From positions 21,925 through 85,924 of the forward strand of contig NZ_JACVEL010000012.1 of assembly GCF_014518315.1 (NCBI RefSeq): a DNA stretch of 64,000 nucleotides, read 5' to 3'. The position numbers and the translations under genes are program-made. The notes beneath the pieces were generated by a model that made no database searches, was not told the DNA's origin, and saw only the letters and a list, made by a program, of their open reading frames with translations. Positions within the stretch are counted from its first letter, which is position 1. Each line of letters starts with the position of its first letter. The DNA is from Taishania pollutisoli. GTDB lineage: Bacteria > Bacteroidota > Bacteroidia > Flavobacteriales_D > Crocinitomicaceae. This document shows, piece after piece, positions 55,208 through 64,000 of this stretch.

Positions 55208-56071
55208 ATGGACTTTACACCAGAACAAATTGACACATTAGACCTGATTATACACAACGCATTTAAAGAAGATATTGGTGAAGGAGACCATTCCAGCATG
55301 GCCTGTGTACCAGAAACAGGAACCGGAAAAGCACGACTGATTATCAAAGACAGTGGTATTTTAGCCGGTGTAGAACTGGCACAACGTATTTTTCACACGT
55401 ACGATCCGCAACTTCATATAACAGTCTTCATTCCTGACGGAACTCTTGTTCATCCGGGAGAAGTTGCCTTTGAAGTAACGGGAAGTTCCCGCTCTATTCT
55501 GGCAACAGAACGATTGGTATTGAATTTTATGCAACGGATGAGCGGAATTGCAACCCAAACACATCAGATCACGCAAAAGATCGCGGGATTGCAGACCAAA
55601 TTACTGGATACACGAAAAACAACCCCGGGAATTCGTTTGCTCGAAAAATGGGCTGTTCGAATCGGAGGAGGACATAATCACCGGTTTGCTTTGTACGATA
55701 TGATCATGTTGAAAGACAACCACATTGACTACGCCGGGGGAATCGAGCAGGCAATTACCCGTACCAATGCCTATTTAAAGGAAAACAATAAGTCGCTTAA
55801 AATCGAAGTGGAAGTCCGAAACCCGGAAGAATTACAGCAGGTACTCAACGTGGGAAATGTCGATCGGATTATGCTCGACAACTTCTCCCCGTCTCAAATA
55901 AAAGAAGTATTGCCATCGATTCCAAAGCAATTTGAAGTAGAAGCCTCCGGTGGAATTACATTGGACAATATCCGTGAGTATGCCGAAACGGGTGTCGATT
56001 ATATTTCCGTAGGCGCATTGACGCATTCCTTCAAAAGTTTAGACATGAGTTTGAAGGCTGATTTTCAGTAG
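55208..56071 (+). CDS. nadC: Nicotinate-nucleotide diphosphorylase (carboxylating)
   Basis: 287 residues, usual length. It converts quinolinate and PRPP to nicotinate mononucleotide in NAD synthesis. Signature elements are EDIGEGDHSS at the N-terminus, LNFMQRMSGIATQT, LLDTRKTTPGIRLLEKWAVRIGGGHNHR and the C-terminal VEASGGITLDNIREYAETGVDYISVGALTHS. The coding start (ATG 55208) lies 1 base after the DUF4783 stop, so the genes are cotranscribed. Confidence 0.97.
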   Translation: MDFTPEQIDTLDLIIHNAFKEDIGEGDHSSMACVPETGTGKARLIIKDSGILAGVELAQRIFHTYDPQLHITVFIPDGTLVHPGEVAFEVTGSSRSILATERLVLNFMQRMSGIATQTHQITQKIAGLQTKLLDTRKTTPGIRLLEKWAVRIGGGHNHRFALYDMIMLKDNHIDYAGGIEQAITRTNAYLKENNKSLKIEVEVRNPEELQQVLNVGNVDRIMLDNFSPSQIKEVLPSIPKQFEVEASGGITLDNIREYAETGVDYISVGALTHSFKSLDMSLKADFQ

Positions 56072-56128
56072 CTCATTCATTTTTTCAGGAATTATTTACC
56101 GACAGCTCTGTTTTATTGATGAAAATCG

Positions 56129-56136
56129 TATATTTG
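56129..56136 (+). promoter_or_regulatory. Predicted -7 element of tRNA-Leu
   Basis: TATATTTG matches TAnnTTTG and ends 12 bases before the tRNA 5' end, as expected for a transcript that begins close to the mature tRNA. Confidence 0.5.
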
Positions 56137-56148
56137 CGGCACAGAACC

Positions 56149-56230
56149 GCCCACGTGGTGAAATTGGTAGACACGCCATCTTGAGGGGGTGGTGCCAGTA
56201 GGTGTACCAGTTCGAATCTGGTCGTGGGCA
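56149..56230 (+). tRNA. tRNA-Leu (GAG)
   Basis: An 82-nt cloverleaf with acceptor stem GCCCACG/CGTGGGC, anticodon stem CCATC/GGTGG, loop TTGAGGG with anticodon GAG (Leu), a long variable arm as in class II tRNAs, and T loop TTCGAAT. No CCA is encoded. The T-rich terminator hairpin follows directly. Confidence 0.95.
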
Positions 56231-56232
56231 CG

Positions 56233-56265
56233 AAAGAGAATCCATTCCGGGTTCTCTTTTTTCGT
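56233..56265 (+). terminator. Terminator after tRNA-Leu
   Basis: An 11-bp stem (aaagagaatcc / gggttctcttt, one wobble) with a 5-nt loop is followed by TTTTTC. Confidence 0.88.
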
Positions 56266-56276
56266 TATAGAATGAT

Positions 56277-57356
56277 CTAATTCAATGAAACGGATTTACT
56301 CATCAGGTAAACCAATGCATCTGCAAAAACAGCTTCTTCAACCGGTTGGTCATAAACACATGTGCCGATATTCTCCAACAAGCAGCACTGTATTTTCCCG
56401 GAATGATTTTTCTTGTCGTTGTACAGCAATTCGACAATGCCTTGTATGTCCGGCATAGAAATCTGGGGAACCGGAAACCAGTCTAACAGTACTTTTTCAA
56501 TTTCTTCAAATGTCGTTTTCGCCAGAATTCCCTTCCGGTAAGAAATGTAACTTTCCGCAATCATTCCCAGTGCGACGCCATGTCCGTGGTCGACAGGTTC
56601 TCTGAACAAGAAATAACCTTCAATTGCATGGCCGACCGTATGTCCGAAATTCAATATTTTCCGCACTCCTTTTTCATACGGATCGCTGTTCACAATTTCC
56701 ACTTTAATGGAGCTGATTCTCATCAGCATTTCATCGGAAGACAATTCCGATAAATTTTCAAGTGAAGATAATTCATTCCAAAGTGCAGCATCTCTGATTA
56801 ATGCATGTTTCAACGCTTCTGCGAAGCCATTGACCATTTCTTTGGGCTCCAGTGTCTCCAGGAAAATTTTGTCTGTAAAAATTGCTTTGGGGTTCATAAA
56901 AACGCCCAATTGATTTTTATACACTCCCAGGTCTATTCCCGTCTTCCCTCCTATCGATGCATCAATCATCGCTAATAACGTTGTAGGAATGTGAATAAAA
57001 TCAACCCCACGCTTATATACGGAGGCAATAAACCCTCCCATATCTGTCACAACGCCTCCTCCCAGGTTGATCACCAGATCTCGTCGTCCGATTCCATAGT
57101 CCGAAAGTGCTTCCCAGACCTGGAAACAAACCTCCATCACTTTATTTTCTTCACCGGAAGGCAACAGCATCACTTCTGCTTCCGCTAGGAAATCAAATGT
57201 GGTAATCAGGTATTCCAAACAATTGTCATTGGTGTTCTCATCAACCATAATGACAATTTTTGAATCACTGTATCGCTGCTGAATAAAGTCAGAAAAACCA
57301 GAAGTTTCCAATGATCCTATTTCGATCTGATACCCAGAACTCGTTAGAATATACAT
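56277..57356 (-). CDS. aroB: 3-dehydroquinate synthase
   Basis: 359 residues. It cyclises DAHP to 3-dehydroquinate in the shikimate pathway. NAD-binding and metal motifs are present: LPSGEENKVMEV, NLGGGVVTDMGGFIASVYKRG, IHIPTTLLAMIDASIGGKTGID and GHTVGHAIEGYF with the zinc His pair. Length is normal. It is divergent from the proline dehydrogenase gene across 180 bases. Confidence 0.96.
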   Translation of the reverse strand: MYILTSSGYQIEIGSLETSGFSDFIQQRYSDSKIVIMVDENTNDNCLEYLITTFDFLAEAEVMLLPSGEENKVMEVCFQVWEALSDYGIGRRDLVINLGGGVVTDMGGFIASVYKRGVDFIHIPTTLLAMIDASIGGKTGIDLGVYKNQLGVFMNPKAIFTDKIFLETLEPKEMVNGFAEALKHALIRDAALWNELSSLENLSELSSDEMLMRISSIKVEIVNSDPYEKGVRKILNFGHTVGHAIEGYFLFREPVDHGHGVALGMIAESYISYRKGILAKTTFEEIEKVLLDWFPVPQISMPDIQGIVELLYNDKKNHSGKIQCCLLENIGTCVYDQPVEEAVFADALVYLMSKSVSLN

Positions 57357-57535
57357 ATGAAATTTTTTTACGAAAGTAATGATTCAATAATTATGGTACA
57401 CAAAAATAGCTGGTTTTATTCACCTCCGGTCAAATTGCCTGATCGCAATATGGCTATCACACACATCCGTACATCGTTGATGATATTTCGTTTTCCTTCC
57501 CCTTTCTGTTTTCCATTTTTTTCTACATTTGCGGC

Positions 57536-58705
57536 ATGATTACATTCGACAATACACAGATTGCTTTTGAGAGCAAATCAGATAAAGATCTGAACAGAGC
57601 TTACCGCCTGTTTAAATTAATTGGAAACAGAAGTCTGGTAAAGATTGGAAAACCATTCACCAACTTTGCATTGAGCATTGGTTTACCAATTAAAGGAATC
57701 ATCCGGAAAACCATTTTTGCACAATTCTGTGGTGGGGAAACAATTGATGAATGTGATGCAACCATTAATAAATTAGGGAAATTCGGAATCGGAACTATTC
57801 TGGACTATTCTGTCGAAGGAAAAACATCCGATGAAGATTTTGAACATACCACCAATGAAATCATCGCAACGATTCTGAAAGGTGATGGAAATGATTACAT
57901 TCCGTTTGCAGTGTTTAAGGTTACGGGAATTGCCCGTTTTGAGTTATTGGAAAACGCGAACAATCACATCAATAGTCTGACAGATACTGAAAAAAGCGAA
58001 TACGAACAGTTGCTGGAGCGGGTAGACCGGATTTGTAAAGCAGGTTTTGAAAAACAAGTTCCGGTTTTCATTGATGCGGAAGAAACTTGGATTCAGGATA
58101 CCATTGACCGTATTGCATACGAAATGATGTTGAAATACAACAAAGAAACGGCAATCATCTACAATACCGTTCAAATGTATCGTCACGACCGATTGGCTTA
58201 TTTGAAAAAGGAAATTGAAGCAGCAAAAAAAGACGGAATTAAATACGGGGTTAAACTGGTACGCGGTGCCTACATGGAAAAGGAACGCGCGCGTGCACAG
58301 CAAAAAGGGTATCCTTCCCCCATTCAGCCGGACAAAACAACATGTGATGCTGATTACAACCGGGCGCTTGAGTTCCTCGTTTCAGAAATTGATACAATAG
58401 CGTTATGCGCCGGTTCACACAACGAAAACAGTTCGTTGTTATTGACAGAACTTATGGAAAAGCACAGTATCGTCCCTTCCGATTCACGCATTTATTTTGC
58501 ACAATTATTAGGAATGAGCGACCACATTTCCTACAACTTGTCCAAACACGGATTCAATGTCGCAAAGTATGTCCCGTACGGCCCCATTAAAGAAGTCATG
58601 CCGTACCTGCTTCGAAGAGCGGATGAAAACACCTCTGTAGCCGGACAGACCGGACGTGAATTAAGTTTGATTATCAAGGAAAAGAAAAGAAGAAAACTCG
58701 ATTAA
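57536..58705 (+). CDS. Proline dehydrogenase
   Basis: 389 residues of the monofunctional PRODH family, oxidising proline to pyrroline-5-carboxylate with FAD. Visible family elements are FAQFCGGETIDECD, VFKVTGIARFELLE, VPVFIDAEETWIQD, YNTVQMYRHDR, VKLVRGAYMEKERA, LCAGSHNENS and the C-terminal KYVPYGPIKEVMPYLLRRADEN. No P5C dehydrogenase domain is fused. It complements rocD in this window: both feed glutamate semialdehyde. Confidence 0.95.
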   Translation: MITFDNTQIAFESKSDKDLNRAYRLFKLIGNRSLVKIGKPFTNFALSIGLPIKGIIRKTIFAQFCGGETIDECDATINKLGKFGIGTILDYSVEGKTSDEDFEHTTNEIIATILKGDGNDYIPFAVFKVTGIARFELLENANNHINSLTDTEKSEYEQLLERVDRICKAGFEKQVPVFIDAEETWIQDTIDRIAYEMMLKYNKETAIIYNTVQMYRHDRLAYLKKEIEAAKKDGIKYGVKLVRGAYMEKERARAQQKGYPSPIQPDKTTCDADYNRALEFLVSEIDTIALCAGSHNENSSLLLTELMEKHSIVPSDSRIYFAQLLGMSDHISYNLSKHGFNVAKYVPYGPIKEVMPYLLRRADENTSVAGQTGRELSLIIKEKKRRKLD

Positions 58706-58743
58706 TCCAGCACTTCTGTATTATCCGGGATCATCCGATTTTA

Positions 58744-59331
58744 TCAGGAAATATATTGATTTACTTTCAGGTAAACCATTCTGTATACCAATAGAGCAAC
58801 TCCCGTCCCGATGAGTGCTCCGCCGAGAATATCGGACAAATAATGAACTCCCAGGTACATTCTGCTATAACAAATAATAACCGTCAGGATCAATAATACG
58901 GGAAGTAACCATCTGAAATATGGTTTGAGAACCCATCCTACCATCCAGGAAAGCGCAAAGAAATTTCCCGCATGAGAAGACACAAAACCATACTGACCTC
59001 CCTGGTATAAGGTTCCCGTTTCTGTACGATAAAAATGAAGTTGGTGAATCAGTTCTAAATTGTGAGAAGGACGGTATCGTTGAACCAACTCTTTGATGAT
59101 TCCGGAGCAAATAAAATCAGTTACGCCAACTGCCAGTAATACGCAGCCAATATAAAGGAGAGCTTTCTTCCATCCTAATCTGACAAATCCAAGGCAAATC
59201 AAAATCAGGTACAGCGGAATCCAGGTGATTTTCCCTGAAATTATCCACATGAATTCATCTAAAAAGGGAGAATTCCACCCGTTAATGGCTAAAACAAGTT
59301 GTTGATCAATGGATTCCAGCCAATCAATCAT
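58744..59331 (-). CDS. PAP2-family membrane phosphatase
   Basis: 195 residues with about five transmembrane helices. The three PAP2 phosphatase motifs are present: K-x6-RP in [11 protein letters not shown], SxH in FVSSHAGN and SR-x5-H-x3-D in [14 protein letters not shown]. Candidate substrates are undecaprenyl pyrophosphate or phosphatidic acid/phosphatidylglycerophosphate. It overlaps the obgE stop by 8 bases, so it is translated from the same transcript. Confidence 0.9.
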   Translation of the reverse strand: MIDWLESIDQQLVLAINGWNSPFLDEFMWIISGKITWIPLYLILICLGFVRLGWKKALLYIGCVLLAVGVTDFICSGIIKELVQRYRPSHNLELIHQLHFYRTETGTLYQGGQYGFVSSHAGNFFALSWMVGWVLKPYFRWLLPVLLILTVIICYSRMYLGVHYLSDILGGALIGTGVALLVYRMVYLKVNQYIS

Positions 59332-60316
59332 TCGATAAATGTTTCCAGATTAAGTCTTTCAGGTCTACAATTCCTTTTCCTGAAACGGAAGAAATGAACA
59401 CGTGTGGAACCTCTGGCAGCTCTTTTCTTACCTGCTCGATCAATTCATCATCCAGCATATCCGATTTTGTAATCGCCAGCAAACGGTCTTTGTGCAATAA
59501 TTCCGGGTTGTATAATTTCAATTCATTCAACAGAACACCGTATTCTTTTTTGATATCTTCACTATCGATTGGAACCATGAATAATAACAATGAGTTCCGC
59601 TCAATGTGCCGGAGAAAACGCAGGCCTAATCCTTTTCCTGTGTGTGCTCCTTCGATAATCCCCGGTATATCGGCCATGATGAATGACCGGTGGTCTCTGT
59701 ACGAAACAATTCCCAGATTCGGACGCAAGGTTGTAAAAGGGTAATTGGCAATTTCCGGCTTAGCAGCTGAAACAACAGAAAGTAAGGTACTCTTTCCTGC
59801 ATTCGGAAATCCAACCAAGCCGACATCTGCCAGCACCTTCAGTTCCAGTATTTTCCAACCTTCTTCTCCTTCTTCTCCTGGCTGTGCATAACGGGGTGTT
59901 TGGTTCGTAGCGGATTTAAAATGATTGTTACCCAATCCGCCCCGGCCACCGCGTTGCAAAATACGTTCTTCACCGTCTTCGGTTATTTCAAACAATACTT
60001 CTCCGGTATCTTCATCTTTTGCCAGTGTTCCCAACGGAACTTCAATATAGATATCTTTCCCCTGCGCACCGGTTTTCAGATTCCCGGATCCATGTGCACC
60101 ATGTCCGGCTTTTATATGTTTCTGGTACTTCAAATGCAGCAATGTCCACAATTGCTTGTTTCCTCTGATAATTACGTGCCCCCCACGACCTCCGTCACCA
60201 CCATCCGGTCCTCCTTTCGGAATGTATTTTTCTCTTCTGTAATGGGTTGATCCACCACCTCCATTCCCGGAAGTACAATGAATTTTTACGTAATCTACAA
60301 AGTTATCTGATGCCAT
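59324..60316 (-). CDS. obgE: Obg-family ribosome-assembly GTPase
   Basis: 330 residues. The N-terminal Obg fold (1-158) is Gly-rich with [20 protein letters not shown]; the G domain has P-loop GFPNAGKST (169-177), switch [19 protein letters not shown], and TKSD. The C-terminal OCT domain is absent, as in many Bacteroidota. It acts in 50S assembly and stress control. It is the first gene of a two-gene unit with the PAP2 phosphatase. Confidence 0.96.
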   Translation of the reverse strand: MASDNFVDYVKIHCTSGNGGGGSTHYRREKYIPKGGPDGGDGGRGGHVIIRGNKQLWTLLHLKYQKHIKAGHGAHGSGNLKTGAQGKDIYIEVPLGTLAKDEDTGEVLFEITEDGEERILQRGGRGGLGNNHFKSATNQTPRYAQPGEEGEEGWKILELKVLADVGLVGFPNAGKSTLLSVVSAAKPEIANYPFTTLRPNLGIVSYRDHRSFIMADIPGIIEGAHTGKGLGLRFLRHIERNSLLLFMVPIDSEDIKKEYGVLLNELKLYNPELLHKDRLLAITKSDMLDDELIEQVRKELPEVPHVFISSVSGKGIVDLKDLIWKHLSND

Positions 60317-60463
60317 TTTATTCTATGTGTCAATTGCCGAAGCTGTGCAAAGGTACGAAATAATAAATAAACCGGGTGAATGACTTTCTGTGTATTCCGG
60401 TAGAATGTATCGATTATTACTTCTAAAAATAGTACATTTGGGACTGTTTTTTAGACATGACTT

Positions 60464-62551
60464 ATGCGTTTCATTTATTTCAGTATACTAATTTTTCCGT
60501 TTATGGCGAATGCGCAACAATCGGTTGAACCGAAAGCGAAAAAGATTCAAAAAGAATTGACCACACACCAGCACACGCGTATCGACAATTACTTTTGGAT
60601 GAATGAACGCGATTCAAAAGATGTATTGGATTATATCGGGGAAGAAAATAAAGTAAGTGCTTCTTTTTTTGATCAACATAAAAAATTGATCAATGGCCTT
60701 GTCAAAGAGTTTGACAAGCGAATCAATCCGAATGAAATTTATCCTCCTTATGAAACAAACGGTGTTCGTTACCAGGAAACCTATGCGGAAGGAGATGATT
60801 ACATGAAAACATACATCCTGGAAAACGGGAAAAAGAAATTGTTTATCGATGAAAATGTACGCGCGAAAGGTCATTCGTATTATGCGCTGGGAAATTGGAT
60901 GCCTTCTCCCAATAACCAACTGGTTGCATTTTGTGAAGACTTTATCGGAAGAAGGAATTACACCATCCGTTTTCGCAACTATTCAGAAAACACCTTTTTA
61001 GCAGATCAACTGGAAGGTACGGATGGAACAATTGAATGGGCAAATGATAATAAAACGGTATACTACCTGAAAAAAGACCCGCAAACGCTCCGTTCTTTCC
61101 AGGTTTATCGCCATGTGTTAGGAACCAATCAATCAGAAGATGCATTAATTTATGAAGAAACGGATGAACGATTCGAAGTAGCGGTTGGTAAATCCATCAA
61201 CAATAAATACCTGTTTATTTTTATCAGCTCATCAACTACCACCGAAGTATTATTATTAGATGCCGATAATACTTCACTTCCTTACCAGGTATTCCTGAAA
61301 CGGGAACAAGGCCATGAATACAGTGTTCATGCACACACTGACGGTTTTTATATCTTGACCAATAAAGATGCAGAAAACAAGAAGGTCGTTTTCTCCCAAA
61401 CAATTCCCGCTTCGATTGAAGCATGTGAAGTGATTATTCCGCACAGTAAAGACCGGCTTTTGGAATCCGTTGAAGCGATTCATTCCCATTTATTTGTAGA
61501 AGAACGAAGCAATGGATTGGAGCAGATCAGGTTGCTGAATTTGAAGACGCGTCAATCGGAATATATTAAAATAGACGAAGAAACATATACCATTGGCTTA
61601 TGGGAAACAGACAACTACCTGGCCAACACCATTGAGTACCGCTACAATTCGATGACAACTCCGACTTCTGTTTTCAAGCAGGATTTAACGACAGGAAAAA
61701 AGGAGCTTATCTTTCAATATGAGTTGCTGGACAAGACATTTCATTCTGCAGACTATGAATCCAAGCGAATCTGGGCAACGGCGAATGACGGAACAAAAAT
61801 TCCGATCTCACTGGTTTATAAAAAAGGAACCAAGCTGTCAGAAGCACCTTGTTTACTATATGGCTATGGTTCGTATGGTTATACGCTTCCTGATGTATTC
61901 AGTGCAACACGGTTAAGCCTTCTCAACAGGGGATTTGTATATGCGCAAGCACATATCCGTGGAGAAAAATACATGGGTGAGCAGTGGTACCAGGAAGGGA
62001 AATTTCTGGCAAAACGAAATACATTTACCGATTTCATCAATGCTGCAGAGTACCTGGGAATGCAAGGTTATTGTAATCCTGAAAAACTATACATCAACGG
62101 AGGAAGTGCAGGTGGATTGTTAATGGGAGCCGTTGTTAATGCAGCGCCTTATTTATTTAAAGGTGTTATTGCCGACGTACCTTTTGTTGATGTGGTATCG
62201 ACAATGCTCGATGAAACAATTCCACTTACTGTAGGAGAGTATGAAGAATGGGGAAATCCGAATGACGAAGAATATTATTACTATATGTTGAGTTATTCTC
62301 CTTATGATAATGTCAAACGAATGGATTATCCGAATTTATTTATTACCACCGGCTATCACGATTCTCAGGTGCAATATTGGGAGCCGTTAAAATGGATTGC
62401 TAAAATCCGGGAATACAGAACGAATAAAAATTTATTGTTGCTTGATTGCAATATGGATGCCGGTCATGGTGGTGGTTCAGGAAGGAGTACTGAGCGTTAT
62501 GAAATAGCAAAATCATTTGCTTTTATCTTATCTCTTGAGAACATTCATTAA
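60464..62551 (+). CDS. S9-family prolyl oligopeptidase/oligopeptidase B
   Basis: 695 residues: signal peptide (about 1-18), a beta-propeller domain (about 75-410) and a C-terminal alpha/beta hydrolase domain (about 410-690). The catalytic Ser is in NGGSAGGLLMG, the Asp in TGYHDSQV and the His in MDAGHGGGSG. The RGEKYMGEQWYQEGK and YGSYGYTLPD elements are of oligopeptidase B type. It would be periplasmic and cut peptides after basic residues or proline. Its 3' end overlaps the DUF4421 gene. Confidence 0.93.
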   Translation: MRFIYFSILIFPFMANAQQSVEPKAKKIQKELTTHQHTRIDNYFWMNERDSKDVLDYIGEENKVSASFFDQHKKLINGLVKEFDKRINPNEIYPPYETNGVRYQETYAEGDDYMKTYILENGKKKLFIDENVRAKGHSYYALGNWMPSPNNQLVAFCEDFIGRRNYTIRFRNYSENTFLADQLEGTDGTIEWANDNKTVYYLKKDPQTLRSFQVYRHVLGTNQSEDALIYEETDERFEVAVGKSINNKYLFIFISSSTTTEVLLLDADNTSLPYQVFLKREQGHEYSVHAHTDGFYILTNKDAENKKVVFSQTIPASIEACEVIIPHSKDRLLESVEAIHSHLFVEERSNGLEQIRLLNLKTRQSEYIKIDEETYTIGLWETDNYLANTIEYRYNSMTTPTSVFKQDLTTGKKELIFQYELLDKTFHSADYESKRIWATANDGTKIPISLVYKKGTKLSEAPCLLYGYGSYGYTLPDVFSATRLSLLNRGFVYAQAHIRGEKYMGEQWYQEGKFLAKRNTFTDFINAAEYLGMQGYCNPEKLYINGGSAGGLLMGAVVNAAPYLFKGVIADVPFVDVVSTMLDETIPLTVGEYEEWGNPNDEEYYYYMLSYSPYDNVKRMDYPNLFITTGYHDSQVQYWEPLKWIAKIREYRTNKNLLLLDCNMDAGHGGGSGRSTERYEIAKSFAFILSLENIH

Positions 62552-63551
62552 CATAGTAATTCTCTGTTTTTTTTGTCTCAGTTGGGGATTTAGTCAAAAA
62601 GACTCCACTGTACTGCCGTATACTTCCTATCGGTTTCACCCGATTGTTTTTACTGATATTGGATTCAGTACGGCTCCGGCAAATATTAAATATCCGTTTA
62701 ACGATCAGATTTCAAAAATTCAGTTTCGACACAACAACAAAATGATGTTGGGAATCGGCTTTTCATACCGGTGGATCGCCTTTCGTGTTGGTGCGGCATT
62801 AATCGGTAACTCACGACCTGTGTCGAAATTCGGAAAAGCAAATTACATTGATATTGGTACGCAATTTTCGATCAAACGTGTCTATGCTGAAATTGATATT
62901 CGGAATTATACCGGGTATGTTCTACGCAATGCTTTTTTATGGGATTCTACCTATTCATTGTCACAGCCTAATGACAAAAATCAAGACATCAATGTCTATA
63001 ACATCAGTGCTAAGATGTGGTACCTGCACAACAGGCACTTTCGGATGGATCCCTTCACCGGTAACAGAGGGGTGTATAATAAACAAGTCATGACCTGGTA
63101 TCTGGCAGGAAGATTGGATGCGTATGGAATCAATAACAAAAGTCGATCATTGATCCCGGGTGCATTATACGATTCAACAAGTACCAAGACTGCTTCTACA
63201 GCACTTTCAGCGATTGAATTTGGTGTAATCCCGGGATTTGGATACGTCAACCGCATTAAAAGAATACAATTTGGAATAATGGTAGCCGCTGGCCCCCGCA
63301 TTCAGGCAAAATCTTACAAACTGGATGGAAATGACACGGGGAAAGCCGGTATCGTTGCCCGTTATGATTTCAAAGCAATTATCGGATACAATGTTCCACG
63401 CTTTTTTGCGATGATGCACCTTGAAATAGATAACAAATCCATTCATTTTAGTAATTTCAAATACAACCAAACGTTTTTTTACTTTAAGGTTCAAACAGGT
63501 TATCGTTTCAAAGAGAAATTACCTAAAAAACTACGAACAACTCAACATTAA
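62535..63551 (+). CDS. DUF4421 domain-containing protein
   Basis: 338 residues from a TTG at 62535, which gives a clean signal peptide (RTFINIVILCFFCLSWGFSQ). There is no ATG upstream in the frame; another TTG at 62517 would add six residues. The DUF4421 domain follows with YTSYRFHPIVFTDIG and beta-strands such as LGIGFSYRWIAFRVGAALIG; its final strand (FFYFKVQTGYRFKEKLP) suggests an outer-membrane barrel. The start overlaps the S9 peptidase gene by 17 bases. Function is unknown in the family. Confidence 0.78.
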   Translation: MRTFINIVILCFFCLSWGFSQKDSTVLPYTSYRFHPIVFTDIGFSTAPANIKYPFNDQISKIQFRHNNKMMLGIGFSYRWIAFRVGAALIGNSRPVSKFGKANYIDIGTQFSIKRVYAEIDIRNYTGYVLRNAFLWDSTYSLSQPNDKNQDINVYNISAKMWYLHNRHFRMDPFTGNRGVYNKQVMTWYLAGRLDAYGINNKSRSLIPGALYDSTSTKTASTALSAIEFGVIPGFGYVNRIKRIQFGIMVAAGPRIQAKSYKLDGNDTGKAGIVARYDFKAIIGYNVPRFFAMMHLEIDNKSIHFSNFKYNQTFFYFKVQTGYRFKEKLPKKLRTTQH

Positions 63552-63904
63552 CAGCAAGTTATAACTGAGATTCTTTCACGGCCTTTAATCGCTTGTATGT
63601 TTTCAAAAAAAGTAGTTTTCTCTGTACTTTAAAAGCATTTCTCCATTCATTTTCTTTCGGGAACTGTCATTCATTTCGGTATTACTGTAAATCCGGCAGT
63701 ACATTTCCGTATGCGGTGATTTTCAAACAAGAAGTTCAGCTGAAAATACTGGTGATTCGGCTTAAACATAAGCAGTACTTTCAACTATTTCATCATTCGT
63801 TCAAGGGATAACTCAGTTTGTGAAGAGGAAGAATGGGCGATCTTGCGCCGTAATTCTGGCGTACTAAAGGGCTCCTTTTGAGGGTATATAAAACCAGTAT
63901 AAAC
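63552..63904. other. Non-coding interval between the DUF4421 gene and the rRNA terminator
   Basis: No supported gene, promoter or RNA is visible in these 350 bases. An open stretch of 72 codons at 63593-63811 lacks any recognisable feature. An 11-nt ccttttgaggg at 63873-63883 is the reverse complement of a 5S loop sequence. Confidence 0.6.
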
Positions 63905-63939
63905 AAAAAAGCCCACACAACTAAATGTATGGGCTTTTA
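63905..63939 (-). terminator. Terminator of the rRNA operon
   Basis: On the minus strand directly after the 5S 3' end, an inverted repeat (aaagcccatac.. / ..tgtgggcttt, a few mismatches) is followed by a T run. Confidence 0.85.
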
Positions 63940-63940
63940 A

Positions 63941-64000
63941 AAAGTGGCATCGACTTACTCTCCCACCCTCAAAAGGGCAGTACCATCAGCGCAGGCAGGC
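63941..64000 (-). rRNA. rrf: 5S ribosomal RNA, 3' part only
   Basis: Read on the minus strand, the end reads gctgatggtactgc, then gggtgggagagtaagtcgat and gccactttt, the typical 5S helix I and loop E/3' region. The remainder lies past the right edge, so the 16S-23S part of the operon is expected further to the right, transcribed leftwards. Confidence 0.9.

Noticed and set aside
63593..63811. Open frame of 72 codons upstream of the rRNA terminator
   Set aside because: No signal peptide, no domain pattern, odd composition and no ribosome-binding region; probably chance.

Overview
The window is from a Bacteroidota chromosome, most likely a Flavobacteriia member close to the Fluviicola/Crocinitomicaceae group. 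That placement is inferred from gene content, not from a marker search. Supporting signs are ten predicted type IX secretion system (T9SS) cargo proteins with C-terminal sorting domains, a gliding-motility-type C-terminal domain, promoters of the TAnnTTTG type, weak Shine-Dalgarno sequences, a type B ribosomal protein L31, and many proteins of Bacteroidota-typical families (DUF4465, DUF4783, DUF4421, beta-helix lipoproteins).

Layout. 1-4.4 kb: the end of a heavy-metal efflux locus (HlyD/CzcB-type adaptor, Fur-family regulator, P1B ATPase) interrupted by a phage-type ORF6N gene that contains a perfect 31-nt palindrome. 4.4-4.5 kb: tRNA-His. 4.7-10 kb: a complete outer-membrane vitamin B12 capture operon: cobalamin riboswitch, T9SS-exported DUF4465 (BtuH-like) protein, BtuB-type TonB receptor, BtuG-like beta-propeller lipoprotein, a further T9SS surface protein, terminator. 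10-24.6 kb: polA, an M28 peptidase, queA, a membrane-anchored papain-like protease, a HipA-like kinase overlapping a DUF3037 gene, a thioredoxin-fold protein, L31 and a beta-helix lipoprotein. 24.6-33.7 kb: barrel-like and LURP-one-like proteins, an FMN glutamate-synthase-family enzyme, a phosphohexomutase, ornithine aminotransferase, two tandem paralogous membrane proteins and an adhesin-type T9SS protein.

33.7-40.8 kb is a four-gene minus-strand unit in which two secreted phosphatases (purple acid phosphatase and PhoD) flank two glycine-rich T9SS proteins; it looks like a cell-surface phosphorus-scavenging module. 40.9-47.5 kb: a di-haem cytochrome c peroxidase with a long N-terminal extension, a frameshifted WG-repeat-like pseudogene, and a 1363-residue gliding-type surface protein. 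47.5-51.6 kb: a minus-strand SprT-like / mannose-1-phosphate guanylyltransferase / YwqK-TonB cluster and a divergent MlaEF-type ABC pair. 51.8-63.6 kb: an M43 metalloprotease with T9SS domain, DUF4783-nadC, tRNA-Leu, aroB, proline dehydrogenase, a PAP2 phosphatase overlapping obgE, an S9 peptidase and a DUF4421 protein. The right edge enters the 3' end of a 5S rRNA, so an rRNA operon lies just beyond, transcribed leftwards.

Most of the window is ordinary housekeeping and surface biology. The best candidates for under-described biology are the T9SS version of the B12 locus, the phosphatase/glycine-rich operon, the overlapping HipA-like kinase/DUF3037 pair and the tandem paralogs ending in a shared DL(I/L)DN motif. 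All functions are read from sequence patterns; no database search was run.
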